DNA of 64,000 nt from JALYNX01 sp963749415 (GCA_963749415.1 CAVVMG010000001.1:2294001-2358000); one strand, 5' to 3'; positions 25,227 to 33,628 are shown, counted from the stretch's first letter. The notes: generated from the letters alone by a model not told the origin. Program-made: numbers and translations.

Positions 25227-27539
25227 TCAGCCTTCCTCCCTCCGACGGGCCAGCTGGATCAAGGTGATCCCGCTGCCCAGCATCAGGAGCGAGGCTCCAA
25301 GTAGGACTTCGCTGTCGAACCCGGTGAAGGGAAGGGTGTCCGGATCGTCGTTGTCGATCTCTTCGCCGAGAACCTCGTCCGGCGGTGCGGAGCAGGTGCG
25401 CTCACCCCCCGGGTACTCGACCTCGACTGTCGCGGTGGGATTGACCTCGAATCGAATCGACGTCATGGGTCGAGTCGCTTCGAACCCGTCCGGTCCCTTG
25501 ACCCAGGTGCCACCTTCGGTGCCGAGCGCAACCGGAAGCTTGCTGACCTTGTCGACGAAGAGCCAACCCGGCCAATCGACCGCTTTTCCATCCGCGACTA
25601 TTGCGCCGGGCCAGATCATCTCGCCCGACAGGGGTTCGACGCTGCTGTGGAGCGGATTCGAGGGATCGATGTCGAGCCAAGTGATGGTCGTCCCCGTGGC
25701 CGAGAAGTTGATCGGAGTGACGGTCCAGGTGAGATAGGGCACGTCATTCCGACAGACGCCTCCGACCACTATGTCGAGCAACCGGCTGCAGGGCTCGATA
25801 TCTATCTCGCCCTCAGTTGTGCCCTCGAGCGCGAACCCCGAGCCCGGCGTGGCCGACCATGTGTAGGTCGCGCCCTCGGCCACGGCAACGGTGCCGCTCG
25901 AAGTCAAAGAGTCGACCACCGTCGACCCGTCGAAGATCGACACGGTGGCGGTTCCCGAGATCGTGACTTCGATGAGGCCGGTACCGGTATTCCCGTCGAG
26001 CAGACAGCTTCCGCCAACGGAAACGGTTGCAGTGCACGGGTCAACGGTGAAGGTGCCGCTGTTGGGACCGGTGATAGCGAACCCGGAGCCGGCAGTCGCC
26101 TCCCATGAGTAGCTCCCCGGCGTCAGGCTCATCGTGCCCCCGCCGCCCGAGAAGGCAAAGGGACCTCCCGGGCCTGAGATCACAACGGACGCACCCGATT
26201 CGGGCGAGATCGCCACGGTGGCAGATCCAACGCCAATCCCATCGATCAGCTGACATCCAGCTGAGTCGACGCTCACCGAGCTGGTGCACGGGTCGATGTC
26301 GAACTGCCCCGAGGCCGGGCCAGAAAGCGCGAACCCACTAACCGGCGTCGCAGTCCAGCTGTAGGAGCCAGGGGCCAGCTCGACGCTTCCTCCCGAGCCC
26401 GAGAAGTTGTACGGGCCACCGGGTCCGGTGATGACCACAGTCGCACCCGAGGCCGGGTCGATGGTCACACTGACCGATCCGGTCGCTGCGCCATTGGAAT
26501 CGATCACACACTGACCCGAGACGACCGCCGTCGACGTCGAGCAGGGGTTGATGGTGAATTGACCGGAAGCCGGGCCGCTCATCGCGAACCCGCTGGCTGG
26601 CGTCCCAGTCCAGTTGTACGACCCGGGGGCCAACTCGACGCTCCCGCCGGAGCCCGAGAAGTTGTACGGGCCACCGGGCCCGGAGATGATCACAGTCGCA
26701 CCCGATGTCGGGTCGATGGTCACGGTGACCGGGGCAAGGGGGGCTTCATTGGGATTGAGCTCACAGGCACCGGCACTCACCGTGACCGACGCCGAACATG
26801 GCGCGATCGTGAATTGGCCCGACCCGGCACCACTCAGGGCAAATCCGGCGGACGGGGTCGCCCGCCAGTAGTAGGTGCCCGGCGCCAATGAGAGGACCTG
26901 GTCGTCAGTGAGCACGCCACCTACTTGGCCCGTGAAATTCGAGTTGGTGTACACACGCACTGAGGCGCCCGAGGCCGGCGCGACGTTGAACGAAACGGAG
27001 CCTCTCGGCGCCCCTTGCTGATTCACGGCACAGGCCTGCGGGCTCGCCGAGACGGTGACGGTCTCGGTGCAGACGAGATCGACCACGAACGCGCTGGTCT
27101 GTCTCGTCTCGCCGCCACCCTGCCCGTTGGTCCACGCGCCCACGGCCCGCGCCCTGACAATGATGTTCTGGCCCTGATACGGGCTGCCGTCGATCGAGCC
27201 GCTGAACCGGTAATTGTTGCCGGCGTTGTAGGCGCCGTTTGCAACCTGGGTCCACGGCCCGCTTCCGTTCACCTGGATCTCGATGCGTATGTCGTTGTGT
27301 CCGGATCCCGAGCCGCCATCGGTGCGCCAGCTGATCGACTCGTAGGCAATCGCCAACGCGCCATCGTCGCAAATCTGGCTTGCGCTGATCTCCGGGTGGT
27401 GGGCCAGCGCCGCAGGGGCGAAGACCACCATCATCGACATCAGCACGCCTACCGCGGACAGGATCGCTACCAGGCGCTCGAACCGCCGACGATGGATGGC
27501 GTGGGTCAAACCAGCCCCCCAACGCGAGAAACGCGCCAA
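25227..27539 (-). CDS. LPXTG-anchored modular surface protein A
   Basis: 770 aa in the open frame (TTG 27539). Signal peptide (MMVVFAPAALA) with mature N-terminus HHPEIS; an Ig-like N-terminal domain; four to five tandem modules of about 85 aa, each with SGATVxISGPGGPYNFSGSG, ELAPGSYxW, SGFAxSGPxSGxF and a pair of Cys; C-terminal sorting signal LPFTGF, hydrophobic helix and RRREEG. A sortase would attach it to the wall. The true start is probably ATG 27595 (MKGLATTKVVQGR, matching gene B), linked through a 6-G tract (27515-27520) that is one base short. No Shine-Dalgarno precedes TTG 27539. Confidence 0.85.
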   Translation of the reverse strand: MARFSRWGAGLTHAIHRRRFERLVAILSAVGVLMSMMVVFAPAALAHHPEISASQICDDGALAIAYESISWRTDGGSGSGHNDIRIEIQVNGSGPWTQVANGAYNAGNNYRFSGSIDGSPYQGQNIIVRARAVGAWTNGQGGGETRQTSAFVVDLVCTETVTVSASPQACAVNQQGAPRGSVSFNVAPASGASVRVYTNSNFTGQVGGVLTDDQVLSLAPGTYYWRATPSAGFALSGAGSGQFTIAPCSASVTVSAGACELNPNEAPLAPVTVTIDPTSGATVIISGPGGPYNFSGSGGSVELAPGSYNWTGTPASGFAMSGPASGQFTINPCSTSTAVVSGQCVIDSNGAATGSVSVTIDPASGATVVITGPGGPYNFSGSGGSVELAPGSYSWTATPVSGFALSGPASGQFDIDPCTSSVSVDSAGCQLIDGIGVGSATVAISPESGASVVISGPGGPFAFSGGGGTMSLTPGSYSWEATAGSGFAITGPNSGTFTVDPCTATVSVGGSCLLDGNTGTGLIEVTISGTATVSIFDGSTVVDSLTSSGTVAVAEGATYTWSATPGSGFALEGTTEGEIDIEPCSRLLDIVVGGVCRNDVPYLTWTVTPINFSATGTTITWLDIDPSNPLHSSVEPLSGEMIWPGAIVADGKAVDWPGWLFVDKVSKLPVALGTEGGTWVKGPDGFEATRPMTSIRFEVNPTATVEVEYPGGERTCSAPPDEVLGEEIDNDDPDTLPFTGFDSEVLLGASLLMLGSGITLIQLARRREEG
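26351..26725 (-). repeat. Direct repeat coding for tandem 85-aa modules
   Basis: The stretch 26351-26470 recurs at 26606-26725, offset 255 nt (85 codons), with near-identical DNA. Weaker copies flank it. The high DNA identity suggests recent module duplication or gene conversion. Confidence 0.85.
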
Positions 27540-27601
27540 ACGCGCGCTCGTGGCTCCCTGCCCTGGACGACCTTGGTCGTCGCCAGCCCCTTCATCTTGT
27601 T

Positions 27602-27694
27602 CCTATCCCTTCATCGCCATGGGACAGGCCGGTCTCACCACTAGCTCCACCAGACCCAGGTGACCGCCTAACGGGTCTGGTTTCAAAGCCTCCC
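27602..27694 (-). promoter_or_regulatory. Structured leader RNA A (candidate riboswitch) of LPXTG gene A
   Basis: Sense-strand elements in order: GGGAGGC (27694-27688), 9-bp hairpin ACCAGACCC/GGGTCTGGT (27681-27673 with 27657-27649) with GGTCACC in its loop (27665-27659), GGTGAGACC (27639-27631) able to pair with that loop, GCCTGTCCC (27629-27621), then GGGATAGG (27609-27602) just before ATG 27595. GCCTGTCCC can pair either with the 5' GGGAGGC or with GGGATAGG at the ribosome binding site. The same layout occurs before gene B. No known riboswitch class was recognised. Confidence 0.65.
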
Positions 27695-27767
27695 TATTTC
27701 CCCTAATGGGTGCGACCACTCTGCGTGATCGATGACCACATACTGACGCGGGCCTTAGCGAAGTCAA

Positions 27768-27791
27768 GCCCGGCAGTAGAGGCTGCCGGGC
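27768..27791 (-). terminator. Hairpin terminator of LPXTG gene B
   Basis: GCCCGGCAG/CTGCCGGGC, 9 bp with a 6-nt loop, 32 nt past the stop of gene B and followed on the minus strand by TTGACTT. Separates gene B from the leader of gene A. Confidence 0.65.
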
Positions 27792-27823
27792 CTGAGTATC
27801 AGGTGATCTGCCTTCGCCGGGGT

Positions 27824-28750
27824 CTAGGTCTCTTCTCTACGAACCGCGAACAGGATCACGGCTCCGAGGGCGAGCGCACTCAACCCCAAGCCGACCAGCA
27901 ATCCGGCATCGAGACCGGTGAAGGGCAGGTTTTCCGCGGCCACCGAGCCGTCGCCGCCCGGTGACGTCGTCACTGTGATCCCCCCGACCTGATCGTCCGG
28001 GGCGGTGGTAGCCACACCGATGATTGTCGTGGTGGTCGTGGACTCGGTCGTCGTAGTCGAACCATCGGTAGTCGTAGTCGAACCATCGGTCGTCGTAGTC
28101 GAACCATCGGTAGTCGTAGTCGAGCCCCCGGTCGTCGTAGTCGAACCGTGAGTTGTCGTAGTCGAACCGTGAGTTGTCGTAGTCGAGCCCCCGGTCGTCG
28201 TAGTCGAACCGTGAGTTGTCGTAGTCGAACCGTGAGTTGTGGTCGTCGACCCATCGCAATTGAGTTTCTTGAGGTCGGTCGACAGCGAGCTCGAGACGTT
28301 CTGAGAGCCGCCACCGGACCAATCCCCACGTACGGTGAGGGTCTTGGTGCCGGTCTCTGCCAAGGGATACACGACGGTTTCCGATGCGGACCCATTCGGG
28401 CTCAGGGCGAGACCGACGACGATGTTGGCCCAACCGGAAACACCGTCGGTGTACTGGACCAGGTCCACGGTCATGGTGCGGCCCTCCCAGTTCCCATTGG
28501 ACACCTTCCACGTCATTACCTTGTTCCCTTGGGCGTCGCAAACAGCCGATACTTCGAGTATCGGGTGATGCGCCAGCGCTGGTGGAGCAAGGGCGATCAT
28601 CAGAGACATCATCAAGGCGGTCACGGTGACGACTGCGAGTGCCCGCTCGAGGCCTCTGTTCCGAAGCAGTGCGGTTCCCAATCCCAACCCGGACCCACCG
28701 AGTTGAGCAGATCTACCGCCGACGACTTTCGTCGTCCTGAGCCATTTCAT
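27824..28750 (-). CDS. LPXTG-anchored surface protein B with Thr-rich stalk
   Basis: 308 aa from ATG 28750. Signal peptide ending PPALA, mature start HHPILEVSAVCD, the same HHP start as protein A. An Ig-like N-terminal domain of about 110 residues, then ten copies of a GSTTTT(H/G/D) heptad forming a stalk, then LPFTGL, a hydrophobic helix and RREET. Sortase substrate by sequence. Paralogue of protein A in signal peptide, first domain and leader RNA. Located between clpX and gene A. Binding partner unknown. Confidence 0.88.
   Translation of the reverse strand: MKWLRTTKVVGGRSAQLGGSGLGLGTALLRNRGLERALAVVTVTALMMSLMIALAPPALAHHPILEVSAVCDAQGNKVMTWKVSNGNWEGRTMTVDLVQYTDGVSGWANIVVGLALSPNGSASETVVYPLAETGTKTLTVRGDWSGGGSQNVSSSLSTDLKKLNCDGSTTTTHGSTTTTHGSTTTTGGSTTTTHGSTTTTHGSTTTTGGSTTTTDGSTTTTDGSTTTTDGSTTTTESTTTTTIIGVATTAPDDQVGGITVTTSPGGDGSVAAENLPFTGLDAGLLVGLGLSALALGAVILFAVRREET
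28041..28254 (-). repeat. 21-nt tandem repeat coding GSTTTT(X) stalk
   Basis: About ten in-frame copies of a 21-nt unit; units ending in His, Gly or Asp codons are arranged in blocks. Copy number changes would keep the frame and alter only stalk length. Confidence 0.9.
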
Positions 28751-28756
28751 TTCTTT

Positions 28757-28850
28757 CCTATCCCTTCATCGCGATGGGACAGGCCGGTCTCACCACTGAC
28801 TCCCCCCGAACCCAGGTGACCGTATTGCAGGTCGGGGATCTTCGCCTCCC
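28757..28850 (-). promoter_or_regulatory. Structured leader RNA B (candidate riboswitch) of LPXTG gene B
   Basis: Same architecture as leader A: GGGAGGC (28850-28844), a hairpin with different sequence but preserved pairing (CCCCGA/TCGGGG), loop GGTCACC (28821-28815), GGTGAGACC (28794-28786), GCCTGTCCC (28784-28776) and GGGATAGG (28764-28757) covering the ribosome binding site of ATG 28750. The stem covaries while loop and downstream segments are identical, supporting a selected RNA fold. Confidence 0.65.
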
Positions 28851-29021
28851 ATTTCCCTTGTCCGAAGCCACTATCGCCGTTCGCCGCCCCGCTTTGGTGG
28901 CTTTCCGACGGTGCTCGCTCGAGGGGGGAAGTCGAACCGGAACGAATCACCGTCACCAAGAACCATAGACGGCCACGGATGACCTTGCATGGAAAGTTCG
29001 GTGAACCGATCGCGAACTGCG

Positions 29022-30284
29022 TCAGGCAGAGCGCTCGGTCGGCTCGTCGAGGTCGCGAGCCGGGACCAGGGTCGGGTTCACCTTGTCGGCGACCACATCC
29101 CTGTCGATGAGGACCTGATCGACGTCGGTCCTCGACGGGAGGTCATACATGGTGTTGAGGAGGACCTCCTCGAGGATGGCGCGCAGGCCACGGGCCCCGG
29201 TCCCCCTCATCAGCGCGAGCTCGGCGATCGCTTCCAGCGAGTCGGGTGTGAAGACCAGCTCGACCTCGTCCATCTCGAACATCCGCGCGTACTGCTTGAT
29301 GAGGGCGTTCTTGGGCTCGGTGAGGATCCGGATCAGCGACTCCAAGTCCAGGTCCTCGACCGTGGCCATGACCGGGAGCCGGCCGATGAACTCGGGGATC
29401 AACCCGTACTTCATCAGGTCCTCGGGCATCACCTGGCTCAGGAGCTCGGTGGGCCGGCCGTCACGACGAGACCGGACGTCGGCGCCGAAGCCGACGCCCC
29501 GCTTGCCCACCCGGTTGCCGATGATGTCCTCGAGACCGCCAAACGCCCCGGCACAGATGAAGAGGATGTTGGTGGTATCGAGTTGGATGAATTCCTGGTG
29601 GGGGTGCTTGCGCCCTCCTTGTGGCGGCACCGAGGCCTGGGTGCCCTCGAGGATCTTGAGCAGAGCCTGCTGGACGCCCTCACCGGACACATCGCGGGTG
29701 ATCGAGGGGTTCTCAGCCTTGCGGGAGACCTTGTCGATCTCATCGATGTAGATGATCCCCTGCTGAGCCCGGTTCACGTCGTAGTCCGCGGCCTGCAGCA
29801 GCTTGAGGAGGATGTTCTCCACGTCCTCGCCGACGTACCCGGCTTCGGTCAAGCTCGTGGCATCGGCGATGGCGAACGGCACGTTGAGCTGGCGGGCCAG
29901 GGTCTGGGCGAGAAGGGTCTTGCCACTACCGGTGGGGCCGATGAGGAGGATGTTCGACTTCTGCAGCTCCACGTCGCGCTGGACTTCGCCACTCCGGATC
30001 CGCTTGTAGTGGTTGTAGACCGCGACCGAGAGTTTCTTCTTGGCGTCATCCTGCCCGACCACGTAGTCGTCGAGGTAGGCCTTGATCTCGACCGGCTTGG
30101 GGAGCTCGGTGAAGCTGATCTCCTCGGTGGTCGAGAACTCCTCTTCGATGATCTCGTTACAGAGATCGATGCACTCGTCACAGATGTAGACGCCGGGGCC
30201 TGCGATCAGCTTCTTGACCTGCTTCTGGGACTTGCCGCAGAAGCTGCACTTGAGCAGCTCTCCGCCCTCACCGAGTCTTGCCAT
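29022..30284 (-). CDS. clpX: ClpX ATP-dependent unfoldase
   Basis: 420 aa. N-terminal zinc-binding domain (CSFCGKSQ...CDECIDLC), Walker A GPTGSGKTLLAQTLA, Walker B IIYIDEIDKV, pore loop GYVGED, and the IGF-like ClpP-docking area as ICAGAFGGLED. Unfolds substrates, including tmRNA-tagged proteins, for ClpP. Downstream of clpP in the tig-clpP-clpX order. Confidence 0.98.
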   Translation of the reverse strand: MARLGEGGELLKCSFCGKSQKQVKKLIAGPGVYICDECIDLCNEIIEEEFSTTEEISFTELPKPVEIKAYLDDYVVGQDDAKKKLSVAVYNHYKRIRSGEVQRDVELQKSNILLIGPTGSGKTLLAQTLARQLNVPFAIADATSLTEAGYVGEDVENILLKLLQAADYDVNRAQQGIIYIDEIDKVSRKAENPSITRDVSGEGVQQALLKILEGTQASVPPQGGRKHPHQEFIQLDTTNILFICAGAFGGLEDIIGNRVGKRGVGFGADVRSRRDGRPTELLSQVMPEDLMKYGLIPEFIGRLPVMATVEDLDLESLIRILTEPKNALIKQYARMFEMDEVELVFTPDSLEAIAELALMRGTGARGLRAILEEVLLNTMYDLPSRTDVDQVLIDRDVVADKVNPTLVPARDLDEPTERSA

Positions 30285-30303
30285 CTGTTTTGGGACCTCC
30301 TCC

Positions 30304-30921
30304 TTACTGGGAGGCTACCGCAGCGAGCTCCCGACGGGTGAGAACTCCGTCGATCACTCCATACTCCTTGGCGGCGTCGGCGAGCATCCAGTAGTCGCGC
30401 TCGGTGTCGAGCGCGATCTTCTCGTACTCCTGGCCGGTGTGATCCGCGAGGATCTGATTGAGCTGCTCGCGCATCTGAACGATGAGCCTGGCCTGGATCT
30501 CGATGTCGGAGGCCTGTCCCTGGGCGCCACCGTGAGGCTGGTGGAGCATGACCCTGGCGTGGGGAAGCGCGTACCGCTTGCCCGCGGCGCCGCCGGCCAG
30601 GATCACCGCGGCCGCGGAGGCGGCCATCCCCATGCACACCGTGTTCACGTCGGGGCGGATGTACTGCATCGTGTCGTAGATGGCGAACAACGACGTGATC
30701 GACCCGCCAGGCGAGTTGATGTAGAGGAAGATGTCCTTGTCCGGGTCCTCCGATTCGAGGTGGAGCAGCTGGGCCATTATCAGGTTGGCGATGGTGTCGT
30801 CGATCGGCGTGCCGAGGAAGATGATGCGGTCTTTGAGCAGCCGGCTGTAGATGTCGAAGTAGCGCTCGCCGCGGCTCGTTTGCTCGAAGACGGTTGGGAT
30901 GACGTAGTTCTCGGCTCTCAT
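30304..30921 (-). CDS. clpP: ClpP protease proteolytic subunit
   Basis: 205 aa. Catalytic triad Ser102 (GMAASAAAV), His127 (MLHQPHGG) and Asp172 (ALDTERD). Start ATG 30921 overlaps the tig stop by 4 nt. Actinobacteria usually carry two clpP genes; only one lies here, so a partner may be elsewhere. Confidence 0.98.
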   Translation of the reverse strand: MRAENYVIPTVFEQTSRGERYFDIYSRLLKDRIIFLGTPIDDTIANLIMAQLLHLESEDPDKDIFLYINSPGGSITSLFAIYDTMQYIRPDVNTVCMGMAASAAAVILAGGAAGKRYALPHARVMLHQPHGGAQGQASDIEIQARLIVQMREQLNQILADHTGQEYEKIALDTERDYWMLADAAKEYGVIDGVLTRRELAAVASQ

Positions 30922-32327
30922 TCTTCTTCCTCCGCGACTTCGGCGGTGATCGCCTCCACTTCCTGCGGGGCGGTCTCGACGATCTCGGCCTCGACGATCT
31001 CCGCCTCGACCTCGACTTCTTCCAGACTCAAATCGACAGGGTTGCCGTCCTCGTCCACCGCTTGGGCATTCGAGAAGACGACATCCATTGCCCTGTTTCT
31101 GAGAATATCACTGGCCAGTGCCAATTCTCGGCCGCTCTCCCGAAACGCCCTGAGATATGCGACCGGATCCCCCGACCGGGCGGCGAGGGCACGCAACGCC
31201 TCGGAGAGGTCGTCCTCGGTGACCTGGATCCCTTCAGCCTCGGCCAGAGCCTCGAGGAGAAGCTGGCTCCGCAGCGAGAGCTGAGCTTGCTGCCCAAGGT
31301 CATCGATCAGAGTTTGCTGGTCGATTCCCGACGCACGCAGGTAGTCGTCGAGGGTGATCTCGCTGTCCTCGAGACGATGCAGGAAGCGGTGGAGGTGCTC
31401 GTCCATCTCCGCCCGGACCAGGCCATCGGGAAGGTCGACCTCGACTTGGTCGACCAAGGTGCTCAAGGCGCGCTCGGCGAACTGTCGTGACACCGCTTGG
31501 CGCTTGGCCTGGGTCAGGCCTTCTCTGAGCTCGGAGTGAAGCTCGTCAACGGTCTCGAACTCGGTGTTCTCCCTGACCCATTCGTCGTCGAGAAAGGGAA
31601 GGATCCGCTCCTTCACTTCGTTGACTGCGATCCGATAGTCGACCATCTCCCCGGCTCGATCGCCGAACCCCGCCGGCAGCGGGCCCTGAAACTCGATCGT
31701 GGCTCCGGCAGCCGAGCCCACCACATGCTCATCGATCCCGTCGATGAAGAGCCCGGATCCCACCTGGTACAAAAGGTCCTCAGCGGTTGCCTCGGGGACC
31801 GGCTCAGCGTCGGCTGTGGCCGAGACATCGACCGAGATGAAGTCTCCGTCTTGAGCCGGCCGATCTACCTCCTCGACAGTGGCGAACTGCTCGAGCATGC
31901 GCGTCACCTGGGCTTCCATCTCCTCCTCGGACACCTCGGGTGAGGAGACCTCGATGCGGCGCTCCTTGTATGGCGGAAGCTCGATCGTGGGCCACAATGT
32001 GACCCGGACCTCTACCTCCACCCCACCGTCGACTTCGTTGAGACTCTCGAGCTGCGGGGTGACCGCTGGATTGATCTCCTCCGCGGTCAGGACCTCGCCG
32101 AGCACCGGTGGCACCAGGTCATCGATCACCTCGCTCCTCAGGCGGTCGGACCCAACCGCCGCCTCGACGACGGGGAGAGGCGCCCGTCCGGGGCGGAAGC
32201 CTTTCAGCTTCATGTCCTGGGAAAGCTTGCGGGCAGTGGCCGCCTTCCCCGCGGTGATCTGCTCGTCGCTCAGCTGGAATCGGACCAGTCGCTCGAAGGG
32301 CCCGGTCTCGGTGATCGTCGTTGTCAT
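30918..32327 (-). CDS. tig: Trigger factor
   Basis: 469 aa from ATG 32327. Ribosome-binding N-domain with signature KGFRPGRAPLPVVE, FKBP-type PPIase domain (roughly residues 150-230), and helical C-domain. The acidic tail (EVEAEIVEAEIVE...VAEEEE) is typical of actinobacteria. Folds nascent chains at the ribosome exit. The open frame extends to 32381 through the intergenic hairpin; ATG 32327 gives the family N-terminus. Confidence 0.96.
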   Translation of the reverse strand: MTTTITETGPFERLVRFQLSDEQITAGKAATARKLSQDMKLKGFRPGRAPLPVVEAAVGSDRLRSEVIDDLVPPVLGEVLTAEEINPAVTPQLESLNEVDGGVEVEVRVTLWPTIELPPYKERRIEVSSPEVSEEEMEAQVTRMLEQFATVEEVDRPAQDGDFISVDVSATADAEPVPEATAEDLLYQVGSGLFIDGIDEHVVGSAAGATIEFQGPLPAGFGDRAGEMVDYRIAVNEVKERILPFLDDEWVRENTEFETVDELHSELREGLTQAKRQAVSRQFAERALSTLVDQVEVDLPDGLVRAEMDEHLHRFLHRLEDSEITLDDYLRASGIDQQTLIDDLGQQAQLSLRSQLLLEALAEAEGIQVTEDDLSEALRALAARSGDPVAYLRAFRESGRELALASDILRNRAMDVVFSNAQAVDEDGNPVDLSLEEVEVEAEIVEAEIVETAPQEVEAITAEVAEEEE

Positions 32328-32352
32328 TCGTTCTTTCTGTCTATCTATCGCA

Positions 32353-32380
32353 TGGCCGCCCGGCTGATGCCGGGCGGCCA
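32353..32380 (-). terminator. Perfect 12-bp hairpin between tRNA-His and tig
   Basis: TGGCCGCCCGGC and GCCGGGCGGCCA with a 4-nt loop, 7 nt after tRNA-His and 26 nt before the tig ATG. It may end or process the tRNA transcript, or attenuate tig. No T-run follows. Confidence 0.55.
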
Positions 32381-32386
32381 CTCACG

Positions 32387-32462
32387 GGTGACCGACGGGA
32401 TTCGAACCCGCGACTTCCTGGACCACAACCAGGTGCTCTAACCGGGCTGAGCTACGGCCACC
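32387..32462 (-). tRNA. tRNA-His (GTG)
   Basis: Cloverleaf with anticodon loop TTGTGGT (GTG). Has the extra G at position -1 opposite discriminator C73, the hallmark of tRNA-His. Last of four tRNAs upstream of tig. Confidence 0.97.
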
Positions 32463-32481
32463 ATGGAATGGGCCATCTTCG

Positions 32482-32555
32482 CGCCCCCGGGAGGACTCGA
32501 ACCCCCAACCTACGGATTAGAAGTCCGTCGCTCTATCCCATTGAGCTACGGGGGC
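32482..32555 (-). tRNA. tRNA-Arg (TCT)
   Basis: Acceptor stem GCCCCCG/CGGGGGC, anticodon stem ACGGA/TCCGT with loop CTTCTAA, giving TCT for AGA. Discriminator G. CCA not encoded. Confidence 0.96.
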
Positions 32556-32595
32556 ATGGGGGGCTTGGCGTACCGCCCCTAAAGGCGACCCATTC

Positions 32596-32668
<73 letters not shown>

Positions 32669-32691
32669 GATTGCCGAATTCTACGGCCTTC

Positions 32692-32765
32692 GTCGGGCTG
32701 GTCGGACTCGAACCGACGACCTCGACGTCCCAAACGTCGCGCGCTACCAAGCTGCGCCACAGCCC
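32692..32765 (-). tRNA. tRNA-Pro (TGG)
   Basis: Acceptor stem CGGGCTG/CAGCCCG, anticodon stem CGACG/CGTCG with loop TTTGGGA, giving TGG for CCA. Discriminator A. First gene of the minus-strand tRNA cluster. Confidence 0.96.
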
Positions 32766-32838
32766 GTGATCTGGTCATGGTAATTCCTCTCCAATTCCTG
32801 TCCCACCTCCTCCGTACTTTCAACTACGGGAGGTGGGG

Positions 32839-33543
32839 ATGGATTTCGGCGACCGCATCGATCGATGGGACTCGCTCTCCAAGTGGGAGAAGTCCGAGTT
32901 GGGGAAGGACCTGAGGCGTTCCGGGCTCTCCTATGGGGAGATCATGGAGTTGATCCCGGTCAAGAAGTCGACCCTGGCCACCTGGTGCCGGGACGTGGCA
33001 CTCACGGACGAGCAATGGAAGGCGATCAAGGAGCGAACCGGATCTCAGGCGGGCATACCGCGTAACACGAATCGCAAGCGGCGGGCCGAGATCGCACGCA
33101 TTCGAGAAGACGCTCTAGCTCGCGTCCCGGAACTGGCGCGCAACCCGTTCTGGGTGGCCGGCGCCGTGCTCTATTGGGCTGAGGGCGCGAAGACGCGGAA
33201 CAAGTTGAGGCTGGTCAATTCCGATCCGAACGCCTTGCGGCTATTCATCTCCTGGGTCAAGGAGTTTCTGGATGCCGATGCGAGCTTCTCCTTGCATCTC
33301 CATCTGCACGAAGGGAACGATGAATCGGCGGCGCGCTCCTTTTGGCGACGGGAAACTGGCCTGTGGGACTCCACCTTTCACCGGACCTTCATCAAGCCGG
33401 CCGGAACAGGGCATCGGAAGAACCACCTCCTTCACGGGGTCTGCACGATCAACGTACGTCGCTGTTCCGACGCGTGGAACACGACCATGGCGTGGATCGA
33501 CGGGCTGGCGGCCGAACTCGGCGTTGCCGAACCCGGAAAGTAA
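32839..33543 (+). CDS. HTH protein with possible LAGLIDADG-like core, nested among tRNA genes
   Basis: 234 aa from ATG 32839, preceded by a strong GGAGGT. N-terminal helix-turn-helix (GLSYGEIMELIPVKKSTLATWC). The middle (WVAGAVLYWAEGAKTRNKLR, then LVNSDPNALRLFISWVKEFL) resembles the layout of LAGLIDADG endonucleases: an acidic residue after a helix, then an N-S-D strand and helix. C-terminus has HLLHGVCTINVRR. It sits on the opposite strand between four tRNAs on the left and two on the right. I do not know a proven function; nuclease activity is inference. Confidence 0.72.
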   Translation: MDFGDRIDRWDSLSKWEKSELGKDLRRSGLSYGEIMELIPVKKSTLATWCRDVALTDEQWKAIKERTGSQAGIPRNTNRKRRAEIARIREDALARVPELARNPFWVAGAVLYWAEGAKTRNKLRLVNSDPNALRLFISWVKEFLDADASFSLHLHLHEGNDESAARSFWRRETGLWDSTFHRTFIKPAGTGHRKNHLLHGVCTINVRRCSDAWNTTMAWIDGLAAELGVAEPGK

Positions 33544-33555
33544 CCTTTCCCATCC

Positions 33556-33628
33556 GGGTCGCTGGCGCAACTGGCAGCGCAACGGGCTCTTAACCCGCAG
33601 GTTCTGGGTTCGAATCCCAGGCGACCCA
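33556..33628 (+). tRNA. tRNA-Lys (CTT)
   Basis: Acceptor GGGTCGC/GCGACCC, anticodon stem ACGGG/CCCGC with loop CTCTTAA, giving CTT for AAG. Begins 12 nt after the stop of the HTH gene. Confidence 0.96.

Noticed and set aside
27602..27700. Cobalamin riboswitch in the LPXTG leaders
   Set aside because: GGTGAGACCGGCCTGTCCC recalls part of the B12 aptamer core, but the B12 box and the remaining conserved arms are missing and the element is too short.
28041..28254. CRISPR array
   Set aside because: The 21-nt periodic repeat has no spacers and stays in frame inside a surface-protein gene.
27602..28850. c-di-GMP-I (GEMM) riboswitch
   Set aside because: The conserved GCAAA-CC and GACGCAAAGCC segments and the tetraloop receptor were not found on either strand.
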